Source of the DNA: Sphaeroforma arctica JP610
Taxonomy: Eukaryota; Opisthokonta; Ichthyosporea; Ichthyophonida
Direction: 5' to 3'
Assembly: GCF_001186125.1 (NCBI RefSeq)
Contig: NW_014040543.1
Location: 9,931-53,673 of the forward strand
Length of the DNA stretch: 43,743 nucleotides
Shown here: one piece after another, positions 1-12,600 of the stretch
Position numbering within the stretch: position 1 is the first letter of the stretch
How the letters are laid out: the number at the start of each line of letters is the position of its first letter
Translations under genes and position numbers: made by a program
The notes under the pieces: model-generated
Databases searched by the model: none
What the model was told of the DNA's origin: nothing
Seen by the model: only the letters and a program-made list of their open reading frames with translations

Positions 1-98
1 CGCTTGGAATAAATTTTTATCTCCGAATGTTCATGGTGAGCTTAGCAATATGTTTCTTATTTTTATTTCTCTGCTTTATTTTACTGCTATACTGATAG

Positions 99-3000
99 AT
101 TCCGCCTGAACGTATCCATGAAAGATCCCGCGTCTATTAGAGTGGACGAGTACAACGCGGCATTGGTTATACAGAGCTTTTGGCGTCACTGCCGATCTAA
201 GAATAGGTACATAATTTGACTGTACAATTTCATGATTTTGCTACCTTGCATGTCAGTGAGCAGGAATTTTAAATTTGTCAGCTTTGTACCAGTTTCCTGG
301 TTGATGCACGGAAACATGTCTATACATTGGTCATTGACGCTATCAATCTGATTTGAGAATTCTTGAGTGTGGCACCTGGCGTTTGTTTTACCTGTATGTG
401 TTTATTTTGAACACGGGCTTAGGTGGGTGTAGGTTATATTGAATCGTTATACCGCCTCCTTACTGTTAGCTTAAACTTACTATGATCTACAGATTCCGCA
501 ATCTTGTACGACTAGTTATCGAACAACAGGCACACTCGTTTACGTGCGCAGCCATCGAAAGTCTCAAGCAAAACAAAATTGCCGGAAAGAATAAAACCGG
601 CAATGAAGGCAGTTCCGATCCGATGTTGCAGTCCTCTCTCAAGCACTCTGGCGTACCAACACATGGTATGTCGAACAGCTGCTGTGGATCAAAGATTATT
701 TTGTGACCGTTACCGTTACTTTTATCTTTCTCAGTCATTCGTTGCTGCTTGTGTGAGATATAGATAACCCCGACCGCGCCTTGTCCGTTTGTATTTACAT
801 ACAAACAAAGTACAGGTGCGTGTACATAGTTCACTAATTCGAATGGTAGACCTTGATCTACAGACGCGACAGAATTTTCCAAGTGTATACTTTTCTGTAG
901 CGAGCAAAACATGCTTGACTTCGCATAAATACATGTTATGATGATCGTAGCCTACGATCAGATATTCAATTGTTTTTGGCACCAAAGTACTGAAACGCTC
1001 ACTTATACTCTCGCAGGCGAATTGGATACCCCAACCTCAGAGTCTGCCATTGACAGTTCCGATGGTTGCTTCGTCTTCGATGACAACGAGTCCTATGATA
1101 TTTCAAGACTTGATCTGTGCGTCGATTTGTTGCTGAAAATAGGATTACGCCTGTTCAATATCAAACCCTTGAAAGGTCTAAGTTTCCTGTTTGACCACGG
1201 ATTGTGTCTGAATGATGCCACATCCGTCGCGACGCTATTTATAGCCGAACCGTTACTCAGCAAAACAGCGGTATGTCCTACATTTTGAGGCCATTTACGA
1301 GTGAAACGACTCGCACTATCGACCTGCAACTCTACCTATGGGTCAAGTTTTTGTTATACATGTAGACTCGATCGTTTGTATGTACATCGGTGGCCTTTTT
1401 AGTGGTTTACGGCCGTTCTAAAGATGTCTGGCCAGGTGCACATGCATCCTTTACTGCATCTGAGACTCATATTCTTTCACTGTCTCTCAGGTGGGAGAGT
1501 TATTGGGTGACACCAATCCGGGGTGTATGAAAGTTTTACAGGCGCTGATAGACACTCAGGATTACCAAGGCAAGGCCTTTGTTGACTCACTCAGACAGTT
1601 CCTAGATATATTTCGGCTTCCAGGTATGTGCGGCGTGTTCATAAGATTGTACGATGTGGGTTCGAAGCACTCGCGTTGCCAGTGTACATCATATCAGCAA
1701 CCGCAGGAATTGAATACTGCCAACTTATACTCCAGGTCAAATCTTCAACAACTCAGTTATGCTTTCCCATTTACCATGCATTAGGCGAGGCACAGAAGAT
1801 CGACCGGATAATGGAAATGTGGGCTAAGAAGTATCATAGGTTAGTTTCGTGTCTTCGATGTATTCTGTCTCCGTGTCCACCGTTTGCTGTCTGTTTTGCT
1901 ACCGAATAAAATGTGGAGCGGAGGAATGTCACGGGATATACGAGGTTTCCCTAATAGAGAAGGCTTGTATCGCGAACCGTGTGTCCGTTAGGTAACGATG
2001 AGAGTCTGGCGGTGTTGTCTTTTAGACCTGAGAAGAATGAAAGATAGGTGTGCTTCCCACGACTGTATTCAAATACCTCTCCTTGCAGTGTATTTGGGTG
2101 GTATAAAGTTCGTCCGCATGCAAGTTACGTACTCCAAGCCGATTTGCTATGTTGAAAATTTATATGTAAGGCCCAACAGTTTACAGGCACGTCGGTAGAA
2201 ACAACTTATAACGCTGCCCGCGAAGTGAGTTCTGCATGAAACCGTCAAAGTGCATGGGCTTGAACCAGCCTCATCGTTTCGTGCGTTCGCAAGGTATAGT
2301 AGCGTTAGAGGCGATGGCCATGACTAACAGGATACTTGGGGGTATTTATTTACTTGCAGGCAAAATCCTGGAGTATTTCAATCGGAAGATACGGCATATG
2401 TCCTGGCATTCAGTACGATTATGTTGAATACAGACCAGCACAATGCAAATGTTCTCCACCGCATGAGTGTGGCTGATTTCATCAAAAACAATCGAGGACT
2501 AGGTAGATGCATTGGTTTGTTTAAATGTCCAAAACAGAATGCAAGTTCAGTTCGAGTGATTCCGTTGTGTTTTTGCGTTCACTGAATTTCTATCAGGCCT
2601 GTGTCAGACATCTGTAATCGTATATCTGCTATTCTAACACTTTTGGGGGGGGGATGGGAAAAGCATGTAAATGTGATGTTGTATTCGCGTTTTGTCATCT
2701 TAGTTCTCTGCATCTATTTAGCCTAAGACATCATCGGCCTTTGTAAATGCCCCCGTGTGCCCATATACACAGATCATGGTGCTGATTTGCCAGATGAGTT
2801 CTTGCGCAGTATCTTCCAAAACATTCGACAGCAGGAGATCGAAGTGCAAGATTCAAATTTGGCGTGCCTAATAGGCATCTCGAATTGCGTGACCAGCATG
2901 CCGCCGAACTTTTCTCTTGTCGAGGCCTATCGAATACTGAAGGGAGAGGTATGTGTGAGATCTATGTGGAGTCTTGCGGTTTGATCTGATCCGGCGCTTG

Positions 3001-3290
3001 AGCTGATCAAATATTATTTACTATAAAGCTTGGACTTTAGGAGATACACCAACATAACGTGTAGTGGAATTTTCGGCTAAACGTTGTTCCATACTTTTGC
3101 GATATGATATTTGGTCGGTAGTTCCTATTTATGCACGTATCTTCGCAATTGAGGTTTAGTTCTGACACACATGTGTGTTTGATTCTATATATACATATAT
3201 ATTTATATTTATATATATAATATATATATATACTTCTGTATATATATATATACTAATGTATATGTATGTAACTGTTTATATATATATACA

Positions 3291-3355
<65 letters not shown>

Positions 3356-3407
3356 TATATATATATTCTATATTCTATATTATATATATATATATGTGTA
3401 TTATATA

Positions 3408-3446
<39 letters not shown>

Positions 3447-6015
3447 GTGTGTGTGGGTGGGTGGGTGTGTCTGTGTATGCACCCTAGGTGAAGATATATG
3501 TTGAATATTGCTAGTTCAATCTGTATTGGTGTCTTTGCCATTGTTAAGAAAAAAACCATAGATTCGCAGACAACTAAATCCAACGTTCAATTTTCTATTC
3601 ACCAAAGGTCGAAGTTCAGGAGATAAGTAAAGCCAGTGGCTTCCGCAAAACATACGGTAAAGACAAACGACAAATATTTTATTTCAACGATCTCATAGTC
3701 GTGACAACGCTCAGCAAAAGTGGCTCCTCGTAAGTTTTAACTTTGCCTTCGGATGGAGTTCGTTAGCTTGTATGTATGTTTGCAATGTGTAGAAATTTCG
3801 GTTTGCAGAATTTCCCACGGTGGGGTTTTGATACTACATAGGAGATATTTATGGATAACAGTTTTTAGAAGTCGCTGTCCGAGCCTACTTTACCAGTTGG
3901 GATCTATCTGATGAGTCATTAACCCCTTCAAACTTCCTTTCCTTTTTCCAGGGTTAAATATCGGAAACATTTCTCGCTTCATCGTTCGCAGTTGAAAATA
4001 CTGCCCATAAATGTACAGGCTTCGGTATGGGGATCATGTCAGATTACCTTATTTGTTGACAACTTCGTAGTTTACTCACTCCGTATTCATCGCCGTCTTT
4101 TGGCGTGATCTCCCCGTGCAAAAAAAAATCGACAAAAAAAACACTGTCTGATAATAACTTCCAAAGTTCGGAGTTGATGAAGGTTCTTTGGAGGTCGCTT
4201 ATCTCATCACAGAGAAACGATGACTAGTTGATTTATACAGTTTCGCTGCGCATGTATATTATACCTTTTTGAATAGTTGTATCTAATGGCAGCTGACGTC
4301 TTGCACAGGCAAATCAAAACACAACCGTTTTGTATTTCCTAGAAGTACGAAAATATTTGCACATCACTGTCCAAAAGAAAATAGTCATAGCATCTACAGG
4401 TCCGTGTGCTACTTTAGCACGATGACGTCAAGACTGACTTATGCGCTAACCTTGATCTGTGTTTTGTATTGAATTCAGTCACTATCACCGCTGTGTAATC
4501 AAATGCTTTTAATAGACTTGATCGACCCCGGCTACCATATGACATTTATATTCAATGGACGCAAGGCTGCTACTGATTTCTTAAATTATTTCAAGTAAGA
4601 GTTTGTATGCATTTCTTGCTACGATTTTACTGATGGTGTTCTAGGTACGAGTTCATACACTCTCTTTGCGATATGATTAAATATTTACGATGTCGTTAAC
4701 GACAGCCTCTTGAGAATAACCCTATCTTTTCTCATCGTATCGACGTGTGCCATTATAACCAATGGTTACATTGTATCTCCAGGGTCAACTGCAGACTTAC
4801 TCGATATGTTCATGGCAATGAATTGATAAAGAATGGCTACGATTTAGCGAATATGCCGCCGTAAGTGCCATTGTTTAAATTATCTTCTGGTCGTGTTTCT
4901 CAAATTTGTTCCAAGCCTAGATGGAGATTTGTCGTATTTTCGCGAGTTGTTTATATCTCGCTTTTATATTTTGCAGGCTTGTCGAGGCGTGGAATTGTGA
5001 GGAAACTTTAGCGTTTGAAAATAAGTGGAATAATTCGGCGCGAGGGACTGCCCTGCAACGCGCGAAGTATGTCAATATAGCATTGCCTAAACGCCCCTAG
5101 GACAGTTCCCAAGTTATCACATGCTTCTTTGCGACAGCTATGAGAAACGAATAGTTTCACTACGCGAGGTCAATATTCGGGGGTATAAATATATCGTAGA
5201 TTAGCGATATTCTACCAAATGAACCCCATGTGGTTTAAGTGGAACACTGAGTGCGGAACCCCTGGATCGATGTTCGCGTCATTGATTTTGCAAATGTGCC
5301 TCAATGGACCTTCCTTCCCCCATGTGTGTATGGACGTGTTGTTTTATGCGATTTTATCCTCATGTTCTGTGGCACCTACGTATTCGAGAATACACGAGGA
5401 GAATTCGGCTCCAAACCTGGGCAGTATAGCGCTGAGTCGCGTGATACGTTGTCTGCATGAGCTGCTATTTGTTTGTCAACTCTAATACAGACATATTGTC
5501 CCAGACGTTCGCAGCTCTTTATCGACGTTCTTACAATATATTATTGCTCCACCCCTGTGCTCTGTGCATTTTCAACAGGAGCTCGTCGGTCAGTAGTCGC
5601 ATGGGTCAGCGCGCCAGTATAGTGGGAGGGGCCGTGGAGGGTGTGGTGAACTCATTATTCCGGAGCAGTTCCAGCGACTCGCAAATGCACCTGAAAAAGA
5701 ATAGAAGGTATGTTCATTCTTCACCCCCTTTTTTTTGTCGCTTTCGGCTGGCTGGCTATCGAACAGGACCCGAATCATGCCACTCGTGTATAATGAAAAT
5801 TGTGATTATCTTTTGTCATATGGGTACTGGAATCGTTTCAAGTCCTGATTTTTGCTGCTTTTAATTGCATCTCCACATTCGGGATGATTTTATTTCTGCT
5901 CAGTTGAACAAACCTCATTTCTCCTCACAGTGCTAGGACAGGGTTGTCATCAACCTTGTCAGCTAAGGGTTATGGCCACTTGGATGTCACGCCATTAAGT
6001 GCCTCGAAGGAATAG
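99..6015 (+). CDS. IQSEC: BRAG/IQSEC-type Arf guanine-nucleotide exchange factor (IQ-Sec7-PH), 5' end outside window
   Basis: Predicted exchange factor loading GTP onto Arf GTPases at endosomes or plasma membrane. Exons read by eye: 99-206, 493-665, 1017-1270, 1491-1623, 1785-1839, 2360-2502, 2773-2948, 3608-3729, 3952-4024, 4309-4399, 4516-4594, 4783-4860, 4977-5066, 5579-5707, 5931-6015. All phases agree, giving 595 visible residues ending in TAG. Exon 1-2 carries a calmodulin-binding-type IQ motif ([17 protein letters not shown]). The Sec7 domain spans about residues 140-315, with the conserved [12 protein letters not shown] stretch holding the catalytic glutamic finger (about residue 224) and [11 protein letters not shown] downstream. 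A PH domain follows at about 350-470. The IQ, Sec7, PH order is that of the BRAG family and separates it from cytohesins and EFA6. The C-tail is Ser-rich (SSSVSSR) and ends SASKE, not a typical PDZ ligand. The weakest junction is the acceptor before 4516, chosen because the CAG at 4489-4491 would bring a stop into frame. The upstream exon(s) with the start codon lie before base 1. Confidence 0.9.
3185..3462. repeat. (TA)n / (TATG)n / (TG)n compound microsatellite in a GEF intron
   Basis: Nearly pure alternating TA tracts are mixed with a run of TATG tetramers around 3328-3354 and a TG/GGTG run near 3448-3465. The whole lies in the 659-base intron between the Sec7 C-terminal exon and the first PH exon. 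The reading frames that cross it are low-complexity Tyr/Ile artefacts. Confidence 0.95.
5067..5578 (+). other. Long GEF intron with open frames
   Basis: This 512-base intron separates two exons whose phases already agree (AA|G), so no further exon is required. Two overlapping + frames stay open for about 70-88 codons between 5219 and 5485, but neither resembles any domain I know. I treat it as intron; a cassette exon cannot be excluded without transcripts. Confidence 0.4.
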
Positions 6016-6651
6016 TCTAAATAATATAATTACCATAGTCACACAAGGGTCCCTTGCAAATTCGATTGATTGGTATTGGCGGTAGTCAGTCAGTTTCAAT
6101 GTGAGCCATCTATTTTGAGCTATCAATTACGTACCCCCGCCGCTCGACGTTCAGTCTTCTGAAAAATCGCTTGAAATACTATTCAGTTTGAGACTATTTG
6201 CAAAGAATTTTTGAAAATATATAACAAGCTGCTTGATGTGTCCGATGATATTGTCACGATGCAATTCACATCATTCATAATCAATTTCGCTTGAAACTAA
6301 GCAGAGGGTTTGCACCGAAATCCGACCAGACTATCCTTACCCATAGGACATATCCATAGGATTAGATGGGAACTAGGTGCCCTAATTGTTTGGTGATTTG
6401 ACCTAAATCGCAATTTCTGAAGTACTTTTATCAATTTATCTAAATTGTCTTGAATATTTGAGGATTAGATTCGCATGGTTTGCTTATTTATCTAAATACC
6501 AGCTGATTTCCGTAAATCTGCGGCACCACCGTTGGTGAGAATTGGTCCACCAAGTACCAACCAGCTCTGTTCTCTTCGGTATTTTACGGGAACATCAGTC
6601 TACGTATGTTGCCAGCAAGTGGATGCACCACGATGCTAATGACTACTACGA
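6016..6651. other. Convergent intergenic spacer
   Basis: These 636 bases separate the stop codon of the + strand GEF gene from the stop codon of the minus-strand PPR gene. Both 3' untranslated regions and polyadenylation sites must lie here. I see no RNA gene, repeat or extended open frame in it. Confidence 0.7.
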
Positions 6652-9600
6652 TCACAGCACATCCTTCGGGAGTCCCATTTCAATAGTGAGATCCTCATAC
6701 TCCTCCCGCCCTTTTCGATATACCTGAGCATAACGTTTAGCCGACTTCTTCAAAGGTACACCCTGCTGGCGATAAACCTCGAGACTACCCACCCTAATCA
6801 TCACCGATACTTCATCAGACAGTCCGGCATCAGATAGAGCAGCCATCACTTTTTTCCACACCGGCTCGACCACTTCGAAGTGCGCGTCTTGCATGCGTTC
6901 ACACAGTGACAATGCCGCACAAGCACCCCTCCTCTGAGCACAGTTTGCGGCGGCAACATACAACAGTTGAGCAGTAGGCATTACCTTGGCTCTATACACA
7001 TCATTGACAATGTCTAAAACATCTACAGATTTTCCAAGCTTTACCTGGGCTTTAAGGGCGTTCATGTACGCCCCGTCAGAATGATGAACTCCGTCTGTAT
7101 GATAGGATGTGTCCGCTGCTCTCCCTCCGTTAGTGCGGAAATTTTTCATAATCATCTCCTGAAACTTCGGATACAACTCTACGATTGTCTGCCACTTACT
7201 GCCCTTCTCTAAAGCGCGAAAGTACATATCATATGTACTCCTGTCTGGACTGATGTTGAGTACGGGTAGAATTCTCTCGATTAGATATCTGGACATCTGT
7301 ATTTGTCTATTCCGGACCATTTTCAGCAAATGGCTATTAGCAGTCCCTATGTCCACTATGGCTACAGAGTCGTCGGTCAACAGCTTGACACATCTGAACA
7401 TGGTGCCCAGCTGTGACTGGCTGTCCGCCTTCTGGGATTTGCTAGTGATGAACTTATGTACCATCTGACTGGTTTTTCCCCCAGGTTTTATACCGTAGCG
7501 AACCTGCAACAGGAATGCGCTTTCGGCGAGTTTATAGTCTCCAATCGCCGCACAACTGTTGATCATAGTGTCAAATAGCTTAGCTTGATGGCTGACATCA
7601 TTGCTATTACCCGACGTTAGACATCGCTGTTGCATCCCTATGTCCAATATGTGTCGCAGATCCGCCAATATGGACTCCTTCGGCCTGAGTGTGGCACTTT
7701 TCATCGTCTGACTATGAGTATTTGAGGCTGTATGATGCTTGATATCCGAGACTTCCTTATATGAAGCTGTGCCCTTTATGAATATCTCTAGCCACATGCA
7801 TACGATGCGCGTCGATAAATTGCTTTGATTCATACTCTTACAAATACCTGCCACGTCATTGAAAGCGCCCACACGTAACGATTCCAGCACGACACTCTCA
7901 ATCAGTTGTTCTGCCGTGTCTCCCAGGGTAGTATCATGCGACTCCGAGAGTAGAGTGGTGAGTAAGGTGGCACTGAACGATAGGTTACGCCACGTCCGTT
8001 TCTTTAGGTATTTGTAGGTTCGCATGCCATCCACCACACCCTGATACATCAAGTCATGTCTACTGAAATGATAGGCCAGCCTTTGTGAATACATATTCGT
8101 CCCTTCTGTACGTACGCGAGTATGCTCATCTGGATTCGCACTTACCGATGACACAATGGAAATATTCGTGCTTACACTGTCTTCGTCTGTTTTCCCCCGG
8201 CATACCTGGTTCTTAAGCACGCCTATGTGTCTATCTGTGTCATTCGCACATGAATCACCACTCGATCTATCTCCTCGGCTCGTTTCCCAAAGACGCGACA
8301 CGGCGTGGATTCGTAAGTATCTGTCGCACATACTTAGAATATCCCTAGCATGCGCCCCATTTCCTTGCTGTGCACAAACCCTCATCATTTTAGAGAACGC
8401 CTGTTGATCCTCCAGGCGCTCGCGGGCACACAATTTATCAGTCCGAGATCTGAATCTCTGTAAATATACCTTCAAAGCGTCAATGCCTTCGAGGCGAGAA
8501 CCAAGCGATGCGCACACGTGTATGAAGGCGAGCTGGGTGGCAGGTGATCGATCCGTTGGTCGAATGTGTGATATGCACATTAACAAGCGTCTACTTTGCT
8601 CGTTTGATTGTGCAATTGTCGGCCACAGAGCGACCGGTTTCGCGTTCGACAGAGATTCGACTCCATTCGCTGTGGGCACTTGCCTCCTACCCTGTATGCT
8701 TCCGCTATGCTTGCGCTCAGAACCTGAGAGCTTCGTGGTCGCAGGAGCAGCAGCCCGAGCACCCTCCACAACTATGGTACTCGCAACTTTAGTGGTATCG
8801 TCCTTACTCATAGCGTCCACGACCTGTACATTGATGCTGTTGATGTTTAGCTCTACTCTGAAAACACACATTTTGTGCTCGTACAAGTAGTCAAGCATAC
8901 TCATCAAGCGTTGTTGAACTGGCGTGACCACGTTTGTTTTGCCCTTGAGTCGCCCACTCTTAGGGGCCGCCTGCGCAAGTATCTCTCGCAATCCCAATTG
9001 ACACAACGCATCAAAGTCAAGAGCAGGCACATCTTGGCTCGTAGTCGCGCACGTCCGCGCCCTTCCCTCAGATTGCGACGCCCCTCTAGACTGTATAGAC
9101 ATCCTTCCGGTTGCTTGCGTTTGTACGCCAAAGCGATCAACTGCACTGTATGGTGGCCTGCCTGACATCGCACCCTTAGCCAGCACCAAAACCTGTTCTA
9201 TTTTGTTCCAATCACCCGTCCTCGCGCATGTTTTTAACGCGTACTGGGACATAAAATCGGTGCTTGCCACCAATGTATTAGCCAGTCCGCAGAACTCCTG
9301 CCCAGTCCGTTCAAGGAGAATCGCACTTCCCCCATCGTAGTCAGTGGTAGATGATACGGCTTTGTGCGTGCCGTACGCACTTAAGTACTCTCGGAGCGTC
9401 TGAACGGCCTCCTTACTGTTGCCTTTCCGATCGCAAATATGCATCTTTACTTGATATGCGGTGGGTGACAATAATCTTTGACCACTGCCTTCCACGTTGT
9501 TGTTATCGTTTGCGATTGCCTGCATTTCATTCAACACCGTCAAGGCAGTTGGAATGTGCCTCTCATGCATACATATGCTCAGGAGCTGGTCATAGTGGCT

Positions 9601-12600
9601 TGTTCCCACGGAAACTGCATTTTTATTCGCACTGCTCAGATACTTTTGGGCGCGCCGTAGCTTCGCAGACGGCTTCCCCAGCGATACAGCACTGTCATTG
9701 ACCTGTACCGCACGCCTCACGCCTTCCTGCCAGCTGTATTTATAATTAGCGAGTGCCCGGGAGAGCGCGGTGTCTAGATCTTCCAAGGAAGATATGTTAA
9801 TGGGCTGCTGATGCAATGGAAGATGACTCGTTCGCTTCGTATTGGACCCGATTGGCTCGTGTGATGGACTCTGTTGCACTTCGCTTGTCGGTGGCGGAAC
9901 TGGATTTAAACGCGAGTGCCTATACCTCGCAGAATCCGATAGGACAATTCTTTGAGCCAGATTGTTAGCAGTACCCGTTGTGCTGCTTTCAGGTAGGAAT
10001 GATACATGTGTGTCCCGCGTTTTAGAAATAATCGATGACACTTCTGTTGCGTTGTAGTTGGTGGTGTCCGGACTTGATTGCTTAGCAGCAACGACTGGAT
10101 ACGCTTTACGTTTTGCTGCGGACTTACGAATCGTAGTCGAAGACGGACTGTATGTATGTATTACTTTCACAGCGGGTGGTAAAGAATCTAGGTTTTTTGC
10201 ATCCGTATAATTGCCCCGATATGTGATGAAGCGGAATGGGCTGAAATTCACGGTAGCACTGTGAAGGTGACTATTTTTTGCGACATGAAAGTATGTCTGC
10301 CAAGTATTGGGTCGACTATATACTGCCTGTTGGACAGTAAAAGCACTGAAACTGCGACATGATGCGAACCCCATTTTGCAGCGAAGTTGGCCATCGAATA
10401 TGATAGGTCTCGGCGGCGATATTGCGAACTGATTTGACCATGGCGGTCTCCCTCGACTTGTATGGAAAGATCGCCCGCAATGCTTGATCAGGGGTTTTGT
10501 ACTTGCGCTCCGCTTTGGTAATCGATCGAGTTCCCTCCCATCGTATAAGCAAAAGGAGACACTTGATCTATCGATCAAGTTCGAAAAAGATCGTTGAGAT
10601 ACCACTCCCACTCGTCGACTCTCGGGCGTGCGTGATTTAGAGCCCGCCTGCGGCGTGCCTGCAATTGGTTTCCCGTGCTCGCCCATCATGGCGTTGATTT
10701 TCGACATAGCTGATTCGAATGAGACGTCAGTTTCTGAATTCGGACTGGTATCCGCCCGTGTATGCCCGTTATTGTGTAAACTATGATGCGAGATTTCTGC
10801 TGACTCCGATCCTGTGGAATGGCCATATACATTGGAGTGCTGCTCGCCAGTCAAGCCGCGTACATCACCTCCAGTGTTATTAGCAGATTGAAACTTGTGA
10901 TAATCGTTCATGATTAGCCTGAGAGAGTCTAAATGTCCGTGCTCGGATAACACTTGTATAATGTTGTGGTATGTAATCCCATCCCTCTGTGGCAGGCGTG
11001 TATTCTGGGTATCTACATGCGAGGCACGAGAAATGCGTGGACCAGTATCCACCCTTCTATCAGCGGATAACCCCGCTTGCACATCTGGCGTATAATTGAA
11101 AAAATACTCGCACTCACTCAAGCTTTTGAACACTCGCATGGCTTCGTGTGGGCGACCACCCATGCTCAGCAGTAGCAGCGATATATTGTAAGTTGCAATA
11201 TCCGGTTTGGGAGACCCCATAAAAGACTTCCTCGTGCCGCCTCGGACGATTTCTGTCGTGAATTCACTCTCTCGTAGTTGTTGCGTATCCGTATTCGATT
11301 GTGTGAGAGTATAGAATATTCTCAACGCGTGCCGCCACTGGCCCATTTCATAAAGCGCAGTCAGCGCCGCATTGTACACTTTTATACCTGGTGCCAGTTC
11401 CTCCGCGGTAGTACCCACATAACCCGTCAATCTGTGCGATTTAGCATTAGGTTCTCGAATATACCCGTATTCAGCTAACTTTGTCCCCGATATACTAGCC
11501 TTGAGGTCGCCATTATTTGTTGAAAGAGTTCTAACGGAGCCCCAATTGACTTTCTCAGTCACTTGAAATCGATCGATAATCCGTATCACCTCCTGCCACA
11601 TATCCAGTTGTGTGAAAGCATTGAAGATCGCAACGTATCCATCCTCGCTAGGTCGTACATCATTAGCGCGCATCTCTCCGAATACATCCACCGCTCGCGC
11701 TTGCCGGCCCCCGCCCACGCATGCAGTCAGGGCTGATGTGTATGCGGTTGCGTTGAGTTTAAGTTTCCTTCCGCGCATCTCATCGAACCATCGCAATGCC
11801 TCAGTGTACCGACCACTGCTGTTCGCCGCATCTATTACGCCAGTGTATGAGATAGCACCCATGGATGTGCCATCACGCTGGCCAGCACAAAACATCTGGA
11901 CAGCCTCGTCAAAGCATCCGGCTCGGGCATACGCAGAGATTGCTGTGTTGTATGTGACAACGTCCCGTTTAACACCGTGCTCCCTCATTTTCTGCAAGAC
12001 TTGCGGTAATTTCTTCAGAACTCCTCCTGATCCGTATGCATGCATCAACGTGTTGTAGCTACGCGTGCTCTGCTCTAGCGTCGAAGATGCTGAAAGTGTT
12101 TCAAAGAACACCAGGGCTCGCTTCCATTCGCCTGAGCGAGTGAGCGCATCCACGCCCACCGCGATTGTTTCGGAATTCGGTCGGAGATCAGACTGTGGTT
12201 TGCTGTGCCACATACCTAAGACCACATCAGCCATAGCGTCATAGTGCCCCGTCGCGCAACAAAGTCGAAGCATCTTGTGATAAGTGTCCCGCTTAGGAGC
12301 TAAGCGTAGAGTTTGTGTTGATTGCGCTGTTGGATATGGGTGATCTGGTATGTGTATGTTCCCCATGGTCTGCTTGGGGTCAACGACTATGGGTTGTTCT
12401 GTATGTAGGCCATTGAGTGTATCCGCTTCCAATGATCTTCTTATCCGCCCATTGTGTCCATGAAAGAGAGAAGATCTGTGTATAGGTGAAGATCGGGCAG
12501 CCGGATTGGCCGGCACAAATGTATGTTCCAGCATACGAAATAAATGCGCACCGGATTCGAAATCTCCCACATGTGCGTATGCTGAAAGCAATGCGTTCAC

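Noticed and set aside
487-912. 141-codon minus-strand frame
   Set aside because: It overlaps the IQ-coding exon of the GEF gene on the opposite strand and shows no domain; judged a shadow frame.
3175-3583. Open frames rich in Tyr, Ile and Val on + and His/Tyr on -
   Set aside because: They are translations of a TA/TATG microsatellite inside an intron, with no real coding signal.
5219-5485. Two overlapping open frames in a GEF intron
   Set aside because: Flanking exons already join in frame and neither frame resembles a known domain; kept only as a note in the intron entry.
8483-8890. 135-codon + frame inside the PPR gene
   Set aside because: Antisense shadow of the long PPR exon; no start context or family resemblance.
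11612-12058. 148-codon + frame inside the PPR gene
   Set aside because: Antisense to well-formed PPR repeats; its regularity comes from the repeats on the other strand.
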